From CAXSEF01 sp050920955 (GTDB lineage Bacteria > Pseudomonadota > Alphaproteobacteria > Acetobacterales > Acetobacteraceae), in NCBI GenBank assembly GCA_050920955.1, contig JBPBQS010000242.1, positions 1 to 15,433 on the forward strand: a DNA stretch of 15,433 nt, given 5' to 3'. The first letter of the stretch is position 1. Each line of letters starts with the position of its first letter. Shown piece after piece: positions 1-7,260 of this stretch. The translations under genes were made by a program, and so were the position numbers. The notes beneath the pieces were generated by a model. The model searched no databases, was not told the origin of the DNA, and saw nothing but the letters and a program-made list of their open reading frames with translations.

Positions 1-367
1 GGCGGGGAGCGAGGCTCGGATCGCGGCGGTGCTGGCGCAGGGGCGGGTCGCGGTGTGGATGCCGGCGGCGATGCTGGCGCGGGCGCGCGGCGTCGAGAAG
101 GGGTGGGGGGTGACGTCGGACAGCCTCGCGCTGTGGCTGGCGGCGCGGCTGGGGGCGCGGGGGGTGGTGCTGGTGAAGCGCGACGCGGGGGCGCCGGGGC
201 TGGACGCGGCGTTCGGGGGGTTCCTCGCGGGGTTTGGGGGCGAGGTCAGGGTCGCGGGGCCGGAGGACGTGCCGGGGCGGCTGGTCGTGGGGGCGCTGCC
301 GGGGCGGGTGCTGCGGCTCGGTGGCGTTGCGGGCGGCGTGGCGGCGGGCGTGGCGGGGGCGGCGTGA
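1..367 (+). CDS. Amino-acid-kinase-family protein (C-terminal part), probably C1-cofactor biosynthesis
   Basis: This is the 3' end of a gene whose start lies left of the window; the frame is open from base 2 and about 121 residues are visible. The segment WGVTSDSLALWLAARLGARG followed by VVLVKRD resembles the nucleotide-binding half of the aspartokinase/uridylate-kinase (AAK) superfamily, where a TSDS-A-x-LA helix precedes a strand ending in K. MfnE, the kinase of methanofuran synthesis, belongs to this superfamily, and AAK-like genes occur in the H4MPT/methylofuran gene sets of methylotrophs. The stop (TGA) overlaps the next gene's GTG in GTGA, so the two are translationally coupled, and that DHPS-like neighbour supports a cofactor role. 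The Ala/Gly-rich end after about residue 100 looks unstructured. The superfamily call is fairly safe; the exact substrate is inferred from context. Confidence 0.65.
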   Translation, partial: AGSEARIAAVLAQGRVAVWMPAAMLARARGVEKGWGVTSDSLALWLAARLGARGVVLVKRDAGAPGLDAAFGGFLAGFGGEVRVAGPEDVPGRLVVGALPGRVLRLGGVAGGVAAGVAGAA

Positions 368-1791
368 GCGAGCGGGTCGCGTTCCTGACGGGGCACCTGG
401 CGGAGCGGCGGCTGCGGCAGGTGCTGGAGGGTCTGGGGGACCTCGGGTTCGAGTGGTCGGTGGTCAACATCGGGGTCAAGGTCGCGGCGCTGATGACGGA
501 GGCGATCATCGTGCGCAGGATGCCGAGGCCGTTGGAGGTGGACAGGGTCGTGCTGCCGGGGCGGGCGGGAGTCGATCCGGCGCGGATCGCGGAGGCGCTG
601 GGGGTGCGGGTGGAGCGGGGGCCAGACGAGCTGGCGGACCTGCCGCGGTTCCTCGGGCGGGGCGCGAAGGCAGCGGATTTGTCGCGCTACGACATCCGGA
701 TCTTCGGAGAGATCGTGGAGGCGATCACGCTGTCGCCCGAGGCGCTGCTGGTGCGGGCGCAGGCGATGCATGCTGACGGGGCGGACGTCATCGACGTGGG
801 GTGCAAGCCGGGGACGCCGTTCCCGGGGCTGGAGGAGGCGATCCGCACGCTCAAGGCGGCAGGGCTGCGGGTCAGCGTGGATTCGGGGAACGTGGAGGAG
901 CTGCGGCGCGGGGCGCTGGCGGGGGCGGACTTCCTGCTCAGCCTGAACGAGCACCAGCTCGACGTGGTGGAGGGGACGGCGGCGGTGCCGGTGCTGATCC
1001 CCTCGGTGCACGGCGACCTCGACAGCCTGGTGCGGGCGCACGACTTGGCGATGGCGCGCGGGATCGACTGCATCCTCGACCCGATCCTCGATCCGATCCA
1101 TTTCGGGTTCGCGACGTCGCTGGTGCGGTATCACGCGCTGCGTGAGAGGCTGCCGGACGCGGAGATCCTGATGGGGACGGGCAACCTCACGGAGCTGACG
1201 GACGCGGACACGTCGGGGATCACCGCGATGCTGCTGGGCGTGTGCTCGGAGCTGGCGATCCGGGCGGTGCTGATCGTGCAGGTCAGCCCGCACACGCGTC
1301 GCACGGTGGCCGAGCACGACATCGCGCGGCGCATCATGTTCGCGGCGCGGGCGAACAACGACCTGCCGAAGGGCTATGGCGGCGGGCTGCTCCAGGTGCA
1401 CGACCGCTCGCCGTTCACGCAGGGGGCGGAGGACATCGCGCTGCAGGCGGAGGCGGTGCGGGACAGGAACTGGCGGATCGCGACGGCCGCGGACGGGGTG
1501 CACGCGTGGAGCGCGGGGCGGCACCTGGTCGGGGCTGACACGATGGCGTTCTACCCGGAGCTGGGCGTGGGGGGGGATGCGCCGCACGCGTTCTACCTCG
1601 GCGCGGAGCTGGCGCGGGCGGAGGCGGCGTGGAGCCTGGGCAAGCGCTACGTGCAGGACGAGCCGCTGTCGTGGGGGGTCGCGGTGCCGATCGCGCAGCG
1701 GGACCGGACGCGGCTGGTGGAGGAGGGGCACACGCTGCGCGAGGGGAGGCCGGTGCATGTCGAGCCGCCGCCGGACAAGGCGGGGGACTGA
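364..1791 (+). CDS. Dihydropteroate synthase-like protein (DUF6513 type), tetrahydromethanopterin pathway
   Basis: 475 residues from a GTG that overlaps the previous stop by 4 nt; the frame is open further upstream but only as a shadow of that gene. Residues 1-100 (SERVAFLTGHLAE..., GVKVAALMTEAII) match the N-terminal domain seen on DHPS-like proteins of methylotrophs. From about residue 115 a TIM-barrel of pterin-binding type follows: ADVIDVGCKPGTPFPG near 139-154, VSVDSGN near 170, ILDPILDPI near 237 and MGTGNLTELTDADTSG near 270-285. In the family this enzyme is thought to join the pterin to its arylamine side chain in H4MPT synthesis, in the cytoplasm. That role is taken from the family and from the coupled AAK-type gene; it is not shown here. 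The stop is followed at once by repeat element 1, so this is probably the end of the transcript. Confidence 0.82.
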   Translation: MSERVAFLTGHLAERRLRQVLEGLGDLGFEWSVVNIGVKVAALMTEAIIVRRMPRPLEVDRVVLPGRAGVDPARIAEALGVRVERGPDELADLPRFLGRGAKAADLSRYDIRIFGEIVEAITLSPEALLVRAQAMHADGADVIDVGCKPGTPFPGLEEAIRTLKAAGLRVSVDSGNVEELRRGALAGADFLLSLNEHQLDVVEGTAAVPVLIPSVHGDLDSLVRAHDLAMARGIDCILDPILDPIHFGFATSLVRYHALRERLPDAEILMGTGNLTELTDADTSGITAMLLGVCSELAIRAVLIVQVSPHTRRTVAEHDIARRIMFAARANNDLPKGYGGGLLQVHDRSPFTQGAEDIALQAEAVRDRNWRIATAADGVHAWSAGRHLVGADTMAFYPELGVGGDAPHAFYLGAELARAEAAWSLGKRYVQDEPLSWGVAVPIAQRDRTRLVEEGHTLREGRPVHVEPPPDKAGD

Positions 1792-1792
1792 G

Positions 1793-1915
1793 CAGGGAAG
1801 GCCGGGCTCTGCCCGGACCCGCCAGGGGCGAGCCGCCCCTGGACCGGCCTGACTTAAGTTGTGCGTTCCAAGGGCGCAGCCTTTGGCGGAGTTTGAGGCA
1901 GCGCCTCAACCTTGC
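1793..1915. repeat. Paired two-hairpin intergenic element, copy 1
   Basis: It begins 1 nt after the DHPS-like stop. The left module has palindromes CCGGGCTCTGCCCGG (1802-1816) and 1822-1842 (core GGGGCGAGCCGCCCC), joined by ACCCGCC. The right module, inverted, has 1868-1886 (CCAAGGG...CCTTTGG) and TTGAGGCAGCGCCTCAA (1893-1909) and ends in CCTTGC. The centre carries ACTTAAGT. Compensated stems with differing bases in the other copies show that structure is kept rather than sequence. It lies between convergent genes and its right half is translated in the minus-strand gene. It could also act as a bidirectional terminator, but there is no clear T-run. Confidence 0.85.
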
Positions 1916-2408
1916 TTTCTGCTTCCCGCAGCGCGTGGCGCCGCGCCTCGATGATCGCGCCGAGGCGTGCGCCGGCCACCGGGTCGCGCCACAGCAGCAC
2001 CAGCGCGCCGGCCAGGCCGCCGTGCAGGAGCAGCGCGCCGAGACGCACGTGCGCCATGTCCCAGATCAGGCCCGGCCCCGCCCAGGCCGCCGCCAGGGCC
2101 AGCGCGTAGCCGGCGAGCCAGGCCGGCGTGGCTGTGGTGCCGAGGCGCCACGCGATCCCTGCGGTGGCGGCGGCGGCGGCGGCCATCTTGAGCACGGCCA
2201 TCGCGCGCAGCAGCCAGGCGAGGTCCGGGTCGAGCGCCACCGTGCGGGCCACCGTCGGCGCGCCGGTCGCCATGAAGCCCGCCGCGGCGGCCGCGAGCGC
2301 GACCAGCAGCACGGCGGCCCTCGCGGCAGAGGAGGACCACTCGGGCGCGCGTGCCGCGACGCTGCGCGGCGGGAAGGGCGTCGCACGGTTCGTCGCGGCC
2401 TGGATCAT
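1854..2408 (-). CDS. Small integral membrane protein of unknown function with a repeat-derived tail
   Basis: I do not recognise the family. The 184-residue reading has a polar N-terminus (1-29) and about four hydrophobic segments near 30-50, 65-88, 95-116 and 121-140. Between and after them are charged turns (DPDLAWLLR, IWDMAHVRLG, WRDPVAGARLG) and a basic amphipathic stretch (IIEARRHALREAE). Such a membrane pattern is unlikely in an accidental reading frame. The ATG (complement of 2406-2408) has GGGGGC a few bases upstream. The frame stays open far upstream as antisense to other genes, so this start is the first with a plausible protein. Residues 166-184, from KVEALPQ to the end, are encoded by repeat element 1 and are probably not part of the ancestral protein. 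It converges on the DHPS-like gene and diverges from the DUF447 gene. Confidence 0.7.
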   Translation of the reverse strand: MIQAATNRATPFPPRSVAARAPEWSSSAARAAVLLVALAAAAAGFMATGAPTVARTVALDPDLAWLLRAMAVLKMAAAAAATAGIAWRLGTTATPAWLAGYALALAAAWAGPGLIWDMAHVRLGALLLHGGLAGALVLLWRDPVAGARLGAIIEARRHALREAESKVEALPQTPPKAAPLERTT

Positions 2409-2624
2409 CGCAGCTGCCCCCGCGTCGCGTTCGCGAAATCCTGGGCGGGATGGCGGGGGGATGCAAAGTGGAATCGCGCGGCGGCGGGGTGTGCGGCGTG
2501 TCCGGCGCGGGCGGGAACAATGTCCTGGACCTCGGGGCGGAGAGCCGCCTCTATGGCGGCCGAGGTCGGCGGCGGGCTTGCCCGGATCGCGCGCGACAGA
2601 CACAGCCCAGGCCGCCCGGACGCC
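2409..2624. promoter_or_regulatory. Divergent intergenic region
   Basis: This 216-bp gap separates the starts of the minus-strand membrane protein and the plus-strand DUF447 gene, so promoters for both must lie here. I see no convincing -35/-10 pair, no strong dyad and no supported small gene. The region is somewhat less strand-biased than its surroundings (for example GATGCAAAGTGGAATCGC near 2460). Confidence 0.4.
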
Positions 2625-3185
2625 ATGCCCCTGATCCGCGAGACCATCGTCGCCACCGTCGCCGCCGACGGCACCCCGCACCTGGCGCCGCTCGGGCTGA
2701 TCCGGGAGGGGACGATGTGGACGATCGCGCCGTTCCAGCCGTCGGCGACGCTCGCGAACCTGCGGGCCGTGCCGCAGGCGACGGCGAGCCACCCGGCCGA
2801 CGTGCGCGTGTTCGCGGGGCTGCTGACGGGGCGCCGGGAGTGGGAGGTCGTGGCGTCGGAGGCGGTGCGGCCGCCGCGGCTGGCGGGGGCGCTGTCGCAC
2901 TGGGAGCTGGAGGTGTCGGCGCTGCACGAGGACGAGGTGCGGCCGCGGTTCCACTGCCGCGTCGTGCACGAGGCGGCGCACGGGGCGTTCCCCGGGTACA
3001 ACCGGGCGGCGGCGGCGGTGATCGAGGGGGCGATCCTGGTGAGCCGGCTCAGGATGCTGGCGCGGGAGAAGGTGGACGCGGAGATGGCGTACCTGCGGAT
3101 CGCGGTGGAGAAGACGGGGGGCGCGGGGGAGCGCGAGGCGTGGGGGTGGCTGGAGGAGGCGGTGGCGGCGCAGCGGGCGGGGTGA
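2625..3185 (+). CDS. DUF447 family protein (H4MPT/C1-associated)
   Basis: 186 residues. The start MPLIRETIVATVAADGTPHL is the typical opening of DUF447 proteins (compare 'I-x-E-T-I-V-x-T...DGTPHLAPLG'). The family is usually described as having an FMN-binding split-barrel fold and is found in methanogens and methylotrophs, where it accompanies H4MPT/methanofuran genes. Further signs are IREGTMWTIAPFQPSATLANL near 26-46, FAGLLTGRREW near 65 and HCRVVHEAAHGAFPGYNRAA near 106-126, followed by a helical C-terminus. ATG 2625 was chosen because the conserved opening begins there; the Shine-Dalgarno sequence is weak. The biochemical role is not established. Its presence a gap away from the kinase/DHPS-like pair supports a C1-cofactor locus interrupted by the minus-strand membrane gene. 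Confidence 0.78.
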   Translation: MPLIRETIVATVAADGTPHLAPLGLIREGTMWTIAPFQPSATLANLRAVPQATASHPADVRVFAGLLTGRREWEVVASEAVRPPRLAGALSHWELEVSALHEDEVRPRFHCRVVHEAAHGAFPGYNRAAAAVIEGAILVSRLRMLAREKVDAEMAYLRIAVEKTGGAGEREAWGWLEEAVAAQRAG

Positions 3186-3248
3186 GGACGCTGCACGCGG
3201 GGGCGTGCGTGTGGTAGTGCGGCAGGGCGGATCGAGCCGCGCGTTCCC

Positions 3249-3253
3249 GGAGG
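3249..3253 (+). promoter_or_regulatory. Shine-Dalgarno GGAGG before the first lipoprotein
   Basis: GGAGG ends 5 nt before ATG 3259. It settles the start at 3259 rather than at an upstream in-frame GTG (3205), because it also places the lipoprotein leader at the N-terminus. Confidence 0.7.
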
Positions 3254-3258
3254 TTGTC

Positions 3259-3615
3259 ATGCGTCTTCTCCCGATTCTCGTTCCCTTGGCGGCGCTGCTG
3301 GCGGGGTGCGCGAGCGACACCGGCGTGCTGTCCACGGGGCCGAACGCGTACAGCGTCTCCGTGGAGGGGGCGGGCCTCGGCGGCGCGCGGGCGGCCGCGC
3401 GGCGGCGGGCGTTCACGGAGGCCGCGGACTTCTGCCGGGCGAAGTCGCTGCAGTCGCAGGTGCTGGAGGCCAATCCGTTCGGCGGGACGTTCGGGTCCGA
3501 CACCGGGCTCGACCTGGCGTTCACCTGCGTGCCGCTGAACGCGCCGGGGCCGCAGCCGTCCGTGTTCCCGTCGATGCCGGCGATCGGGAGCGGCGGCGGC
3601 TCCCTGCCGTACTGA
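3259..3615 (+). CDS. Small outer-membrane-type lipoprotein of unknown function
   Basis: 118 residues. The leader MRLLPILVPLAALLAGC is a lipoprotein signal with lipobox LAGC, making Cys17 the lipidated residue. The mature part has a Ser/Gly-rich start, an Arg/Ala-rich helix (GGARAAARRRAFTEAADFC), then KSLQSQVLEANPFGG and LDLAFTCVPLN, and a Pro/Gly/Ser-rich tail. The two mature cysteines (in ADFC and FTC) could form a disulphide. I do not recognise the family; short lipoproteins with a helix-then-beta pattern are common in proteobacteria. The next gene, the peptide-binding protein, starts 14 nt downstream, so they may share a transcript, but a functional link is only a guess. Confidence 0.75.
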   Translation: MRLLPILVPLAALLAGCASDTGVLSTGPNAYSVSVEGAGLGGARAAARRRAFTEAADFCRAKSLQSQVLEANPFGGTFGSDTGLDLAFTCVPLNAPGPQPSVFPSMPAIGSGGGSLPY

Positions 3616-3629
3616 CGCGAAGGCCGGGC

Positions 3630-5222
3630 GTGGCGGGCGGCGGCTTCGGGCGGCGCGGGCTGCTGCGGGCGGCGGCGTTCGGGGTTGCGGCGGGGGCGGG
3701 GCGTGGGGCGTTCGCGCAGGCGGGGGTGTCCGGCGGGGTTGGACCGCGACCCGGGGCGGTGCTCAGGATCGCGCAGGTCGGGCCGGCGGGGCGCGTGGAC
3801 GCGGTGACGGCGGCGGACACGGGGGCGCTCGTGCTGCTGCAGCAGGCGGCGGAGTTCCTGGTGCTCGACGGGGCGGACGGCGTGCTCAGGCCGATGCTCG
3901 CGGAGGCATGGGCGCCGAACGCGGACGGGTCGGTGTGGGAGTTCGTGCTGCGCGAGGGAGTGCGGTTCCATTCGGGGCGCGTGCTGCGGGCGGCGGACGT
4001 GGCGGCGACGATGAACCGGCTGGCGGACCCGGCGGCGGGGTCGAACGCGCTGTCGGTGTTCCGCGGCGTGCTGTCGCCGGGGGGCGCCGTGGCGGTGGAC
4101 GAGCGCACGGTGCGCTTCACGCTGGACGCGCCGAACGGGGGGTTTCCGAACTGCGTGTCGTCGGACAACTACAACGCGGTGATCCTGCCCGAGGGCGAGG
4201 CGCGGGCGTTCGCGCCGGTGGAGGCCGATGGCGCGGGGTTCGACGGGACGGGGCCGTTCCGGCTCGCGCAGTACGTGCCGCAGTCGGGGTGCGTGTTCGT
4301 GCGCAACGAGGCGTGGTGGGGCGGCGAGGTGCTGCCGGAGCGGCTGGAGTTCACGTTCCACGCGGACCAGCAGCCGCAGGTGCTCGCCATGCAGGGCGGC
4401 GAGGCGGACCTCATGCAGCAGCTCGTGGTGCAGGGCGGGCAGGCGCTGCTCGACGACGCTCGGTTCAGCCATATCGCGATCCGCTCGACGGCGCAGCGCC
4501 TGGTGCACATGCGCTGCGACCGGGGTCCGTTCGCGGACCGGCGGGTGCGGCAGGCGATGGCGCTGGCGGTGGACCGGGCGGGGATCGTGGCGGGGCCGTT
4601 CCGAGGGCTCGCGCAGGAGGGCAACGATTCGCCGTTCGCGCCGAGTCTCGCGGTGACGGATCCAGGGGTGGGGCAGCGGGCGAGGGATGTCGGGCGGGCG
4701 CGGGCGCTGATGGCGGAGGCGGGGCTTTCCGCGGGCGTGGACGCGGTGCTGGTGACGGAGCAGCTGTTCGAGGTGGCGGACTACGCCGCGATCCTGGCGT
4801 CGGAGGCGGCGGAGGTGGGGATACGGCTGCGGCTGCGGGTCGAGGACGTGGGGGCGTACTACGGTGCGGCGACGTTCGGGCGGTCGGACTGGCTCGACAG
4901 CGACATCGGCATCACGGACTACGGGCACAGGGGCACGCCGGACGTGATGCTGCAGGCGACGCTGCGGAGCGGGGGGGCGTGGAACGCGTCGCGGTTCGCG
5001 GACCCGGCGTTCGACGCGCTGGCGGCGCGGTTCGTGGGGGCGCTGGAGCCGGAGGCGCGGCGGGGGCTGGCGGGGGCGTTGCAGCGGCTGCTGCTGGAGG
5101 AGACGCCGGCGATCACGGCGTATTTCTACGACTACCTGGTGCCGATGCGAGCGGGGCTCGCGGGGGTGGAGGCGACGGCGCAGGCGCAGCTGTTCCTGGC
5201 GAGGGCGGGGTTCGTGGCGTGA
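3630..5222 (+). CDS. Peptide/nickel-type ABC transporter substrate-binding protein (SBP family 5)
   Basis: 530 residues from GTG 3630. The leader FGRRGLLRAAAFG followed by an Ala/Gly stretch ending AFAQA looks like a Tat (twin-arginine) signal, so export of a folded protein to the periplasm is likely. The mature protein follows the OppA/DppA plan: LRPMLAEAWAPNADGSVWEF, then LREGVRFHSGRVLRAADVAA near 105-125. GTGPFRLAQYVPQ near 205, RRVRQAMALAVDRAGIVAG near 305 and a C-terminal lobe ending in PAITAYFYDYLVPMRAGLAG complete it. Length is normal for the family. The upstream open frame overlaps the lipoprotein gene in another frame and is not used. It captures the substrate for the permeases and ATPase downstream; the actual substrate (peptide, opine, metal complex) cannot be read from sequence. 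Repeat element 2 separates it from the first permease. Confidence 0.9.
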   Translation: MAGGGFGRRGLLRAAAFGVAAGAGRGAFAQAGVSGGVGPRPGAVLRIAQVGPAGRVDAVTAADTGALVLLQQAAEFLVLDGADGVLRPMLAEAWAPNADGSVWEFVLREGVRFHSGRVLRAADVAATMNRLADPAAGSNALSVFRGVLSPGGAVAVDERTVRFTLDAPNGGFPNCVSSDNYNAVILPEGEARAFAPVEADGAGFDGTGPFRLAQYVPQSGCVFVRNEAWWGGEVLPERLEFTFHADQQPQVLAMQGGEADLMQQLVVQGGQALLDDARFSHIAIRSTAQRLVHMRCDRGPFADRRVRQAMALAVDRAGIVAGPFRGLAQEGNDSPFAPSLAVTDPGVGQRARDVGRARALMAEAGLSAGVDAVLVTEQLFEVADYAAILASEAAEVGIRLRLRVEDVGAYYGAATFGRSDWLDSDIGITDYGHRGTPDVMLQATLRSGGAWNASRFADPAFDALAARFVGALEPEARRGLAGALQRLLLEETPAITAYFYDYLVPMRAGLAGVEATAQAQLFLARAGFVA

Positions 5223-5227
5223 GGGAA

Positions 5228-5375
5228 GCAAGGCCAGGGCTCTGCCCTGGACCCGCCAGGGCGAGCCGCCCTGGACCCGCCAGGGCGAGCCGCCCTGGAC
5301 CGGCGTCTCTTGTCTTTCGTGTGCCGGTCCAGGGGCGGCTCGCCCCTGGCGGGTCTGGGCAGAGCCCATGCTTGC
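5228..5375. repeat. Paired two-hairpin intergenic element, copy 2 (inside the peptide-transporter operon)
   Basis: It starts 5 nt after the binding-protein stop with GCAAGG. The left module has CCAGGGCTCTGCCCTGG (5234-5250), then ACCCGCC and CCAGGGCGAGCCGCCCTGG; the last unit is present twice in tandem. The right module is inverted: 5329-5349 (core GGGGCGGCTCGCCCC), GGCGGGT, CTGGGCAGAGCCCA, ending CTTGC (5371-5375). Both arms can pair into one long hairpin around the loop near 5301-5322. The ATG of the next gene lies inside its right end. Confidence 0.88.
5251..5298. repeat. 24-bp perfect tandem duplication within element 2
   Basis: 5251-5274 and 5275-5298 are identical and each comprises ACCCGCC plus palindrome 2. 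The module linker and the second hairpin have been duplicated, giving this arm three hairpins instead of two. It looks like a recent slippage or unequal-exchange event, since there is no divergence between the two units. Confidence 0.9.
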
Positions 5376-6309
5376 CTCGCTGATGCGCCGGGCCGGGTCG
5401 ATGCTGCTGACGCTGTGGCTGCTGAGCCTGATGGTGTTCGCGGGCGCGCAGCTCCTGCCCGGGGACGTTGGGCGGGCGACGCTGGGGCCGCTGGCGGACG
5501 CGCGGGCGGTGGCCGAGCTGAACCACAGGCTGGGCACGGACCGGCCGGTGGCGGAGCGGTATGCGGCGTGGCTAGGGGGCGTGGCGCGGGGCGACCTGGG
5601 GGAGTCGACGACGTACCGGGCACCGGTGGCGCCGTTCCTGGGGCGGGCGCTGCTCGCGTCGCTGCGGCTGGCGGGGCTGGCGTTCGCGATCGTGGTGCCG
5701 CTGTCGGTGGGGGCGGGGGTGTACGCGGCGCTGCACCGGGGCGGGTGGCGGGACCGGGGGATCACGCTGCTGGGGCTGTCGCTGACGGTGGTGCCGGAGT
5801 TCGTGTCGGGGATCGTGCTGATCCTGGTGTTCGGGCTGTGGCTGCGGTGGCTGCCGATCTCGGCGCGGCTGGCCCCAGGGGTGGGGTTCGTGGAGGGGCT
5901 GCGGCACCTGGTGCTGCCGGCGATGCCGCTGGTGCTGGTGCTGTTCGGATACGTGGCGCGCATCGCGCGGGCGGGGACGACGGAGGCGCTGGAGGCGGAC
6001 TACACGCGCACGGCGGTGCTCAAGGGGCTGCCGATGCGCGTGGTGCTGGGGCGGCACGTGCTGCGCAACGCCTTGCTGCCGACGATCACGGTGCTGGCGT
6101 CGCAGGCGGGCTACCTGCTGGGCGGGCTGGTCGTGGTGGAGTCGCTGTTCCGCTACGACGGGCTCGGAAGCCTGATCCTGGTGGCGGCGCGCACGCACGA
6201 CGTGGCGATGCTGGAGGCGGCGGTGCTCGCGGTGGGGTGCGTCACGCTGCTGGCGTCGCTGGCGGCGGAGGTCGCGACGGCGGCGCTCGACCCGCGGCGG
6301 GCGCGGTGA
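5368..6309 (+). CDS. Peptide-type ABC transporter permease, DppB/OppB-like
   Basis: 313 residues. The opening MLASLMRRAGSMLLTLWLLS fits the family pattern of ML-x-x-L-x-RR followed by the first membrane helix, with QLLPGD after it. Further helices lie near 95-120, 130-160, 180-205, 235-260 and 285-305. The cytoplasmic EAA loop, which docks on the ATPase, is EALEADYTRTAVLKGLP near 208-224, followed by RHVLRNALLPTI. It forms half of the inner-membrane channel. The start codon is embedded in the end of repeat element 2 and no Shine-Dalgarno is seen; ATG 5383 (MRRAGS...) is an alternative start. The stop overlaps the next gene's GTG (GTGA), so the two permeases are coupled and should be made in equal amounts. 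Confidence 0.92.
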   Translation: MLASLMRRAGSMLLTLWLLSLMVFAGAQLLPGDVGRATLGPLADARAVAELNHRLGTDRPVAERYAAWLGGVARGDLGESTTYRAPVAPFLGRALLASLRLAGLAFAIVVPLSVGAGVYAALHRGGWRDRGITLLGLSLTVVPEFVSGIVLILVFGLWLRWLPISARLAPGVGFVEGLRHLVLPAMPLVLVLFGYVARIARAGTTEALEADYTRTAVLKGLPMRVVLGRHVLRNALLPTITVLASQAGYLLGGLVVVESLFRYDGLGSLILVAARTHDVAMLEAAVLAVGCVTLLASLAAEVATAALDPRRAR

Positions 6310-7109
6310 GGCGGCTGCCGGCGTCGGGGTGGTGCGGGGTCGCGGTGCTCGCGGGTTGGGTCGTGTGCGCGCTGTTCGGGCCGTGGATCGCGCCGCACGG
6401 GGTCAACGAGGTCGACCTGCGCGACGTGCTCCGGCCGCCGTCGTGGGCGCATCCGTTCGGCACGGACGGGATCGGGCGCGACGTGCTGTCGCGGGTGATC
6501 CTAGGGGCGCGCGACATCCTGGTCACGGCGCCGCTGGCGGCGGGGCTGGGGACGGTAGCGGGCACGGTGCTCGGGCTCGTGGGCGGGTATCGCGGGGGGT
6601 GGCTCGACGCGGCGCTGGCGCGGGTGACGGACACGCTGGTGGCGCTGCCGCTGCTGGTGGTGGCGCTGCTGGCGCTGAGCGCGCTGGGGGTGTCGCAGGG
6701 GGCGGTGGTCGCGGTGATCGGGCTGGTGTTCGCGCCGCTGATCGCGCGCACGGTGCGCGCGGCGGTCAGGGCGGAGTGCGCGCTGGACTACGTCGCGGCG
6801 GCGCAGCTGCGGGGCGAGCCGGCGTGGCGAATCATGGGGGTCGAGATCCTGCCCAACGTGATGGCGCCGATCGTGGTCGAGGCGACGGTGCGGCTGGGGT
6901 ACGCGGTGTTCACGGTGGCGTCGCTGTCGTTCCTGGGGTTCGGGCTGCAGCCGCCGTCGCCGGACTGGGGGCTCGCGGTGGCGCAGAACTACGGGACGCT
7001 GAGCGGGGGGGTGTGGTGGACGGTGGCGTTCGACGCGGGGGCGACGGCGTCGCTGGTGGTCGCGGTGAACCTCGTCGCCGAGGGGCTGCGGCGGGGGAGG
7101 GCGGCTTGA
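6306..7109 (+). CDS. Peptide-type ABC transporter permease, DppC/OppC-like
   Basis: 267 residues from GTG 6306, overlapping the previous stop by 4 nt. Family signs are PHGVNEVDLRDVLRPPSWAH then PFGTDGIGRDVLSRVI near 50-60, which is the DppC hallmark. The EAA-type loop ALDYVAAAQLRGEPAWRI is near 160-177, followed by LPNVMAPI. Near the end FLGFGLQPPSPDWG precedes the last helix. It is a little short at the N-terminus compared with typical DppC, and no better upstream start exists because the frame there lies inside the previous gene. It pairs with the upstream permease in the inner membrane. Repeat element 3 begins 3 nt after its stop. Confidence 0.92.
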   Translation: MRRLPASGWCGVAVLAGWVVCALFGPWIAPHGVNEVDLRDVLRPPSWAHPFGTDGIGRDVLSRVILGARDILVTAPLAAGLGTVAGTVLGLVGGYRGGWLDAALARVTDTLVALPLLVVALLALSALGVSQGAVVAVIGLVFAPLIARTVRAAVRAECALDYVAAAQLRGEPAWRIMGVEILPNVMAPIVVEATVRLGYAVFTVASLSFLGFGLQPPSPDWGLAVAQNYGTLSGGVWWTVAFDAGATASLVVAVNLVAEGLRRGRAA

Positions 7110-7112
7110 GGA

Positions 7113-7260
7113 GCAAGCAAGGCCAGAGGCTCCGCCTCTGGAATCCGCCAGGGACAGGGTCCCTGGACGCCACGAATGGAGGCGGCGCCTTCGCTGAGTG
7201 TGGGTTTCCAAAGGCGAGCCTTTGGCGGAGTCCAGAGGCAGAGCCTCTGGCCTTGCTTGC
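7113..7260. repeat. Paired two-hairpin intergenic element, copy 3, with 29-bp terminal inverted repeats
   Basis: This is the best-preserved copy. The left end 7113-7141 begins GCAAGCAAGG and contains CCAGAGGCTCCGCCTCTGG. The right end 7232-7260 ends CCTTGCTTGC. The ends match as inverted repeats at 28 of 29 positions. Internal palindromes are 7148-7166 (CCAGGGACAGGGTCCCTGG) and 7208-7225 (CCAAAGGCGAGCCTTTGG), each next to a CCGCC/GGCGG linker. I see no obvious target-site duplication. It fills the gap between the second permease and the ATPase almost exactly. Confidence 0.9.

Noticed and set aside
55..363. Upstream in-frame extension of the DHPS-like gene
   Set aside because: Gly/Arg-rich shadow of the kinase gene; the GTG at 364 with GTGA overlap and a conserved opening is the credible start.
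1793..1915. Classical rho-independent terminator after the DHPS-like gene
   Set aside because: Strong stems but no T-run after them; any termination would be through structure or Rho.
2409..5963. Very long open frame on the minus strand opposite the DUF447, lipoprotein, binding-protein and permease genes
   Set aside because: Its translation there is low-complexity Arg/Pro/His, typical of antisense frames in GC-rich DNA; only the last 184 codons (1854-2408) look like a protein.
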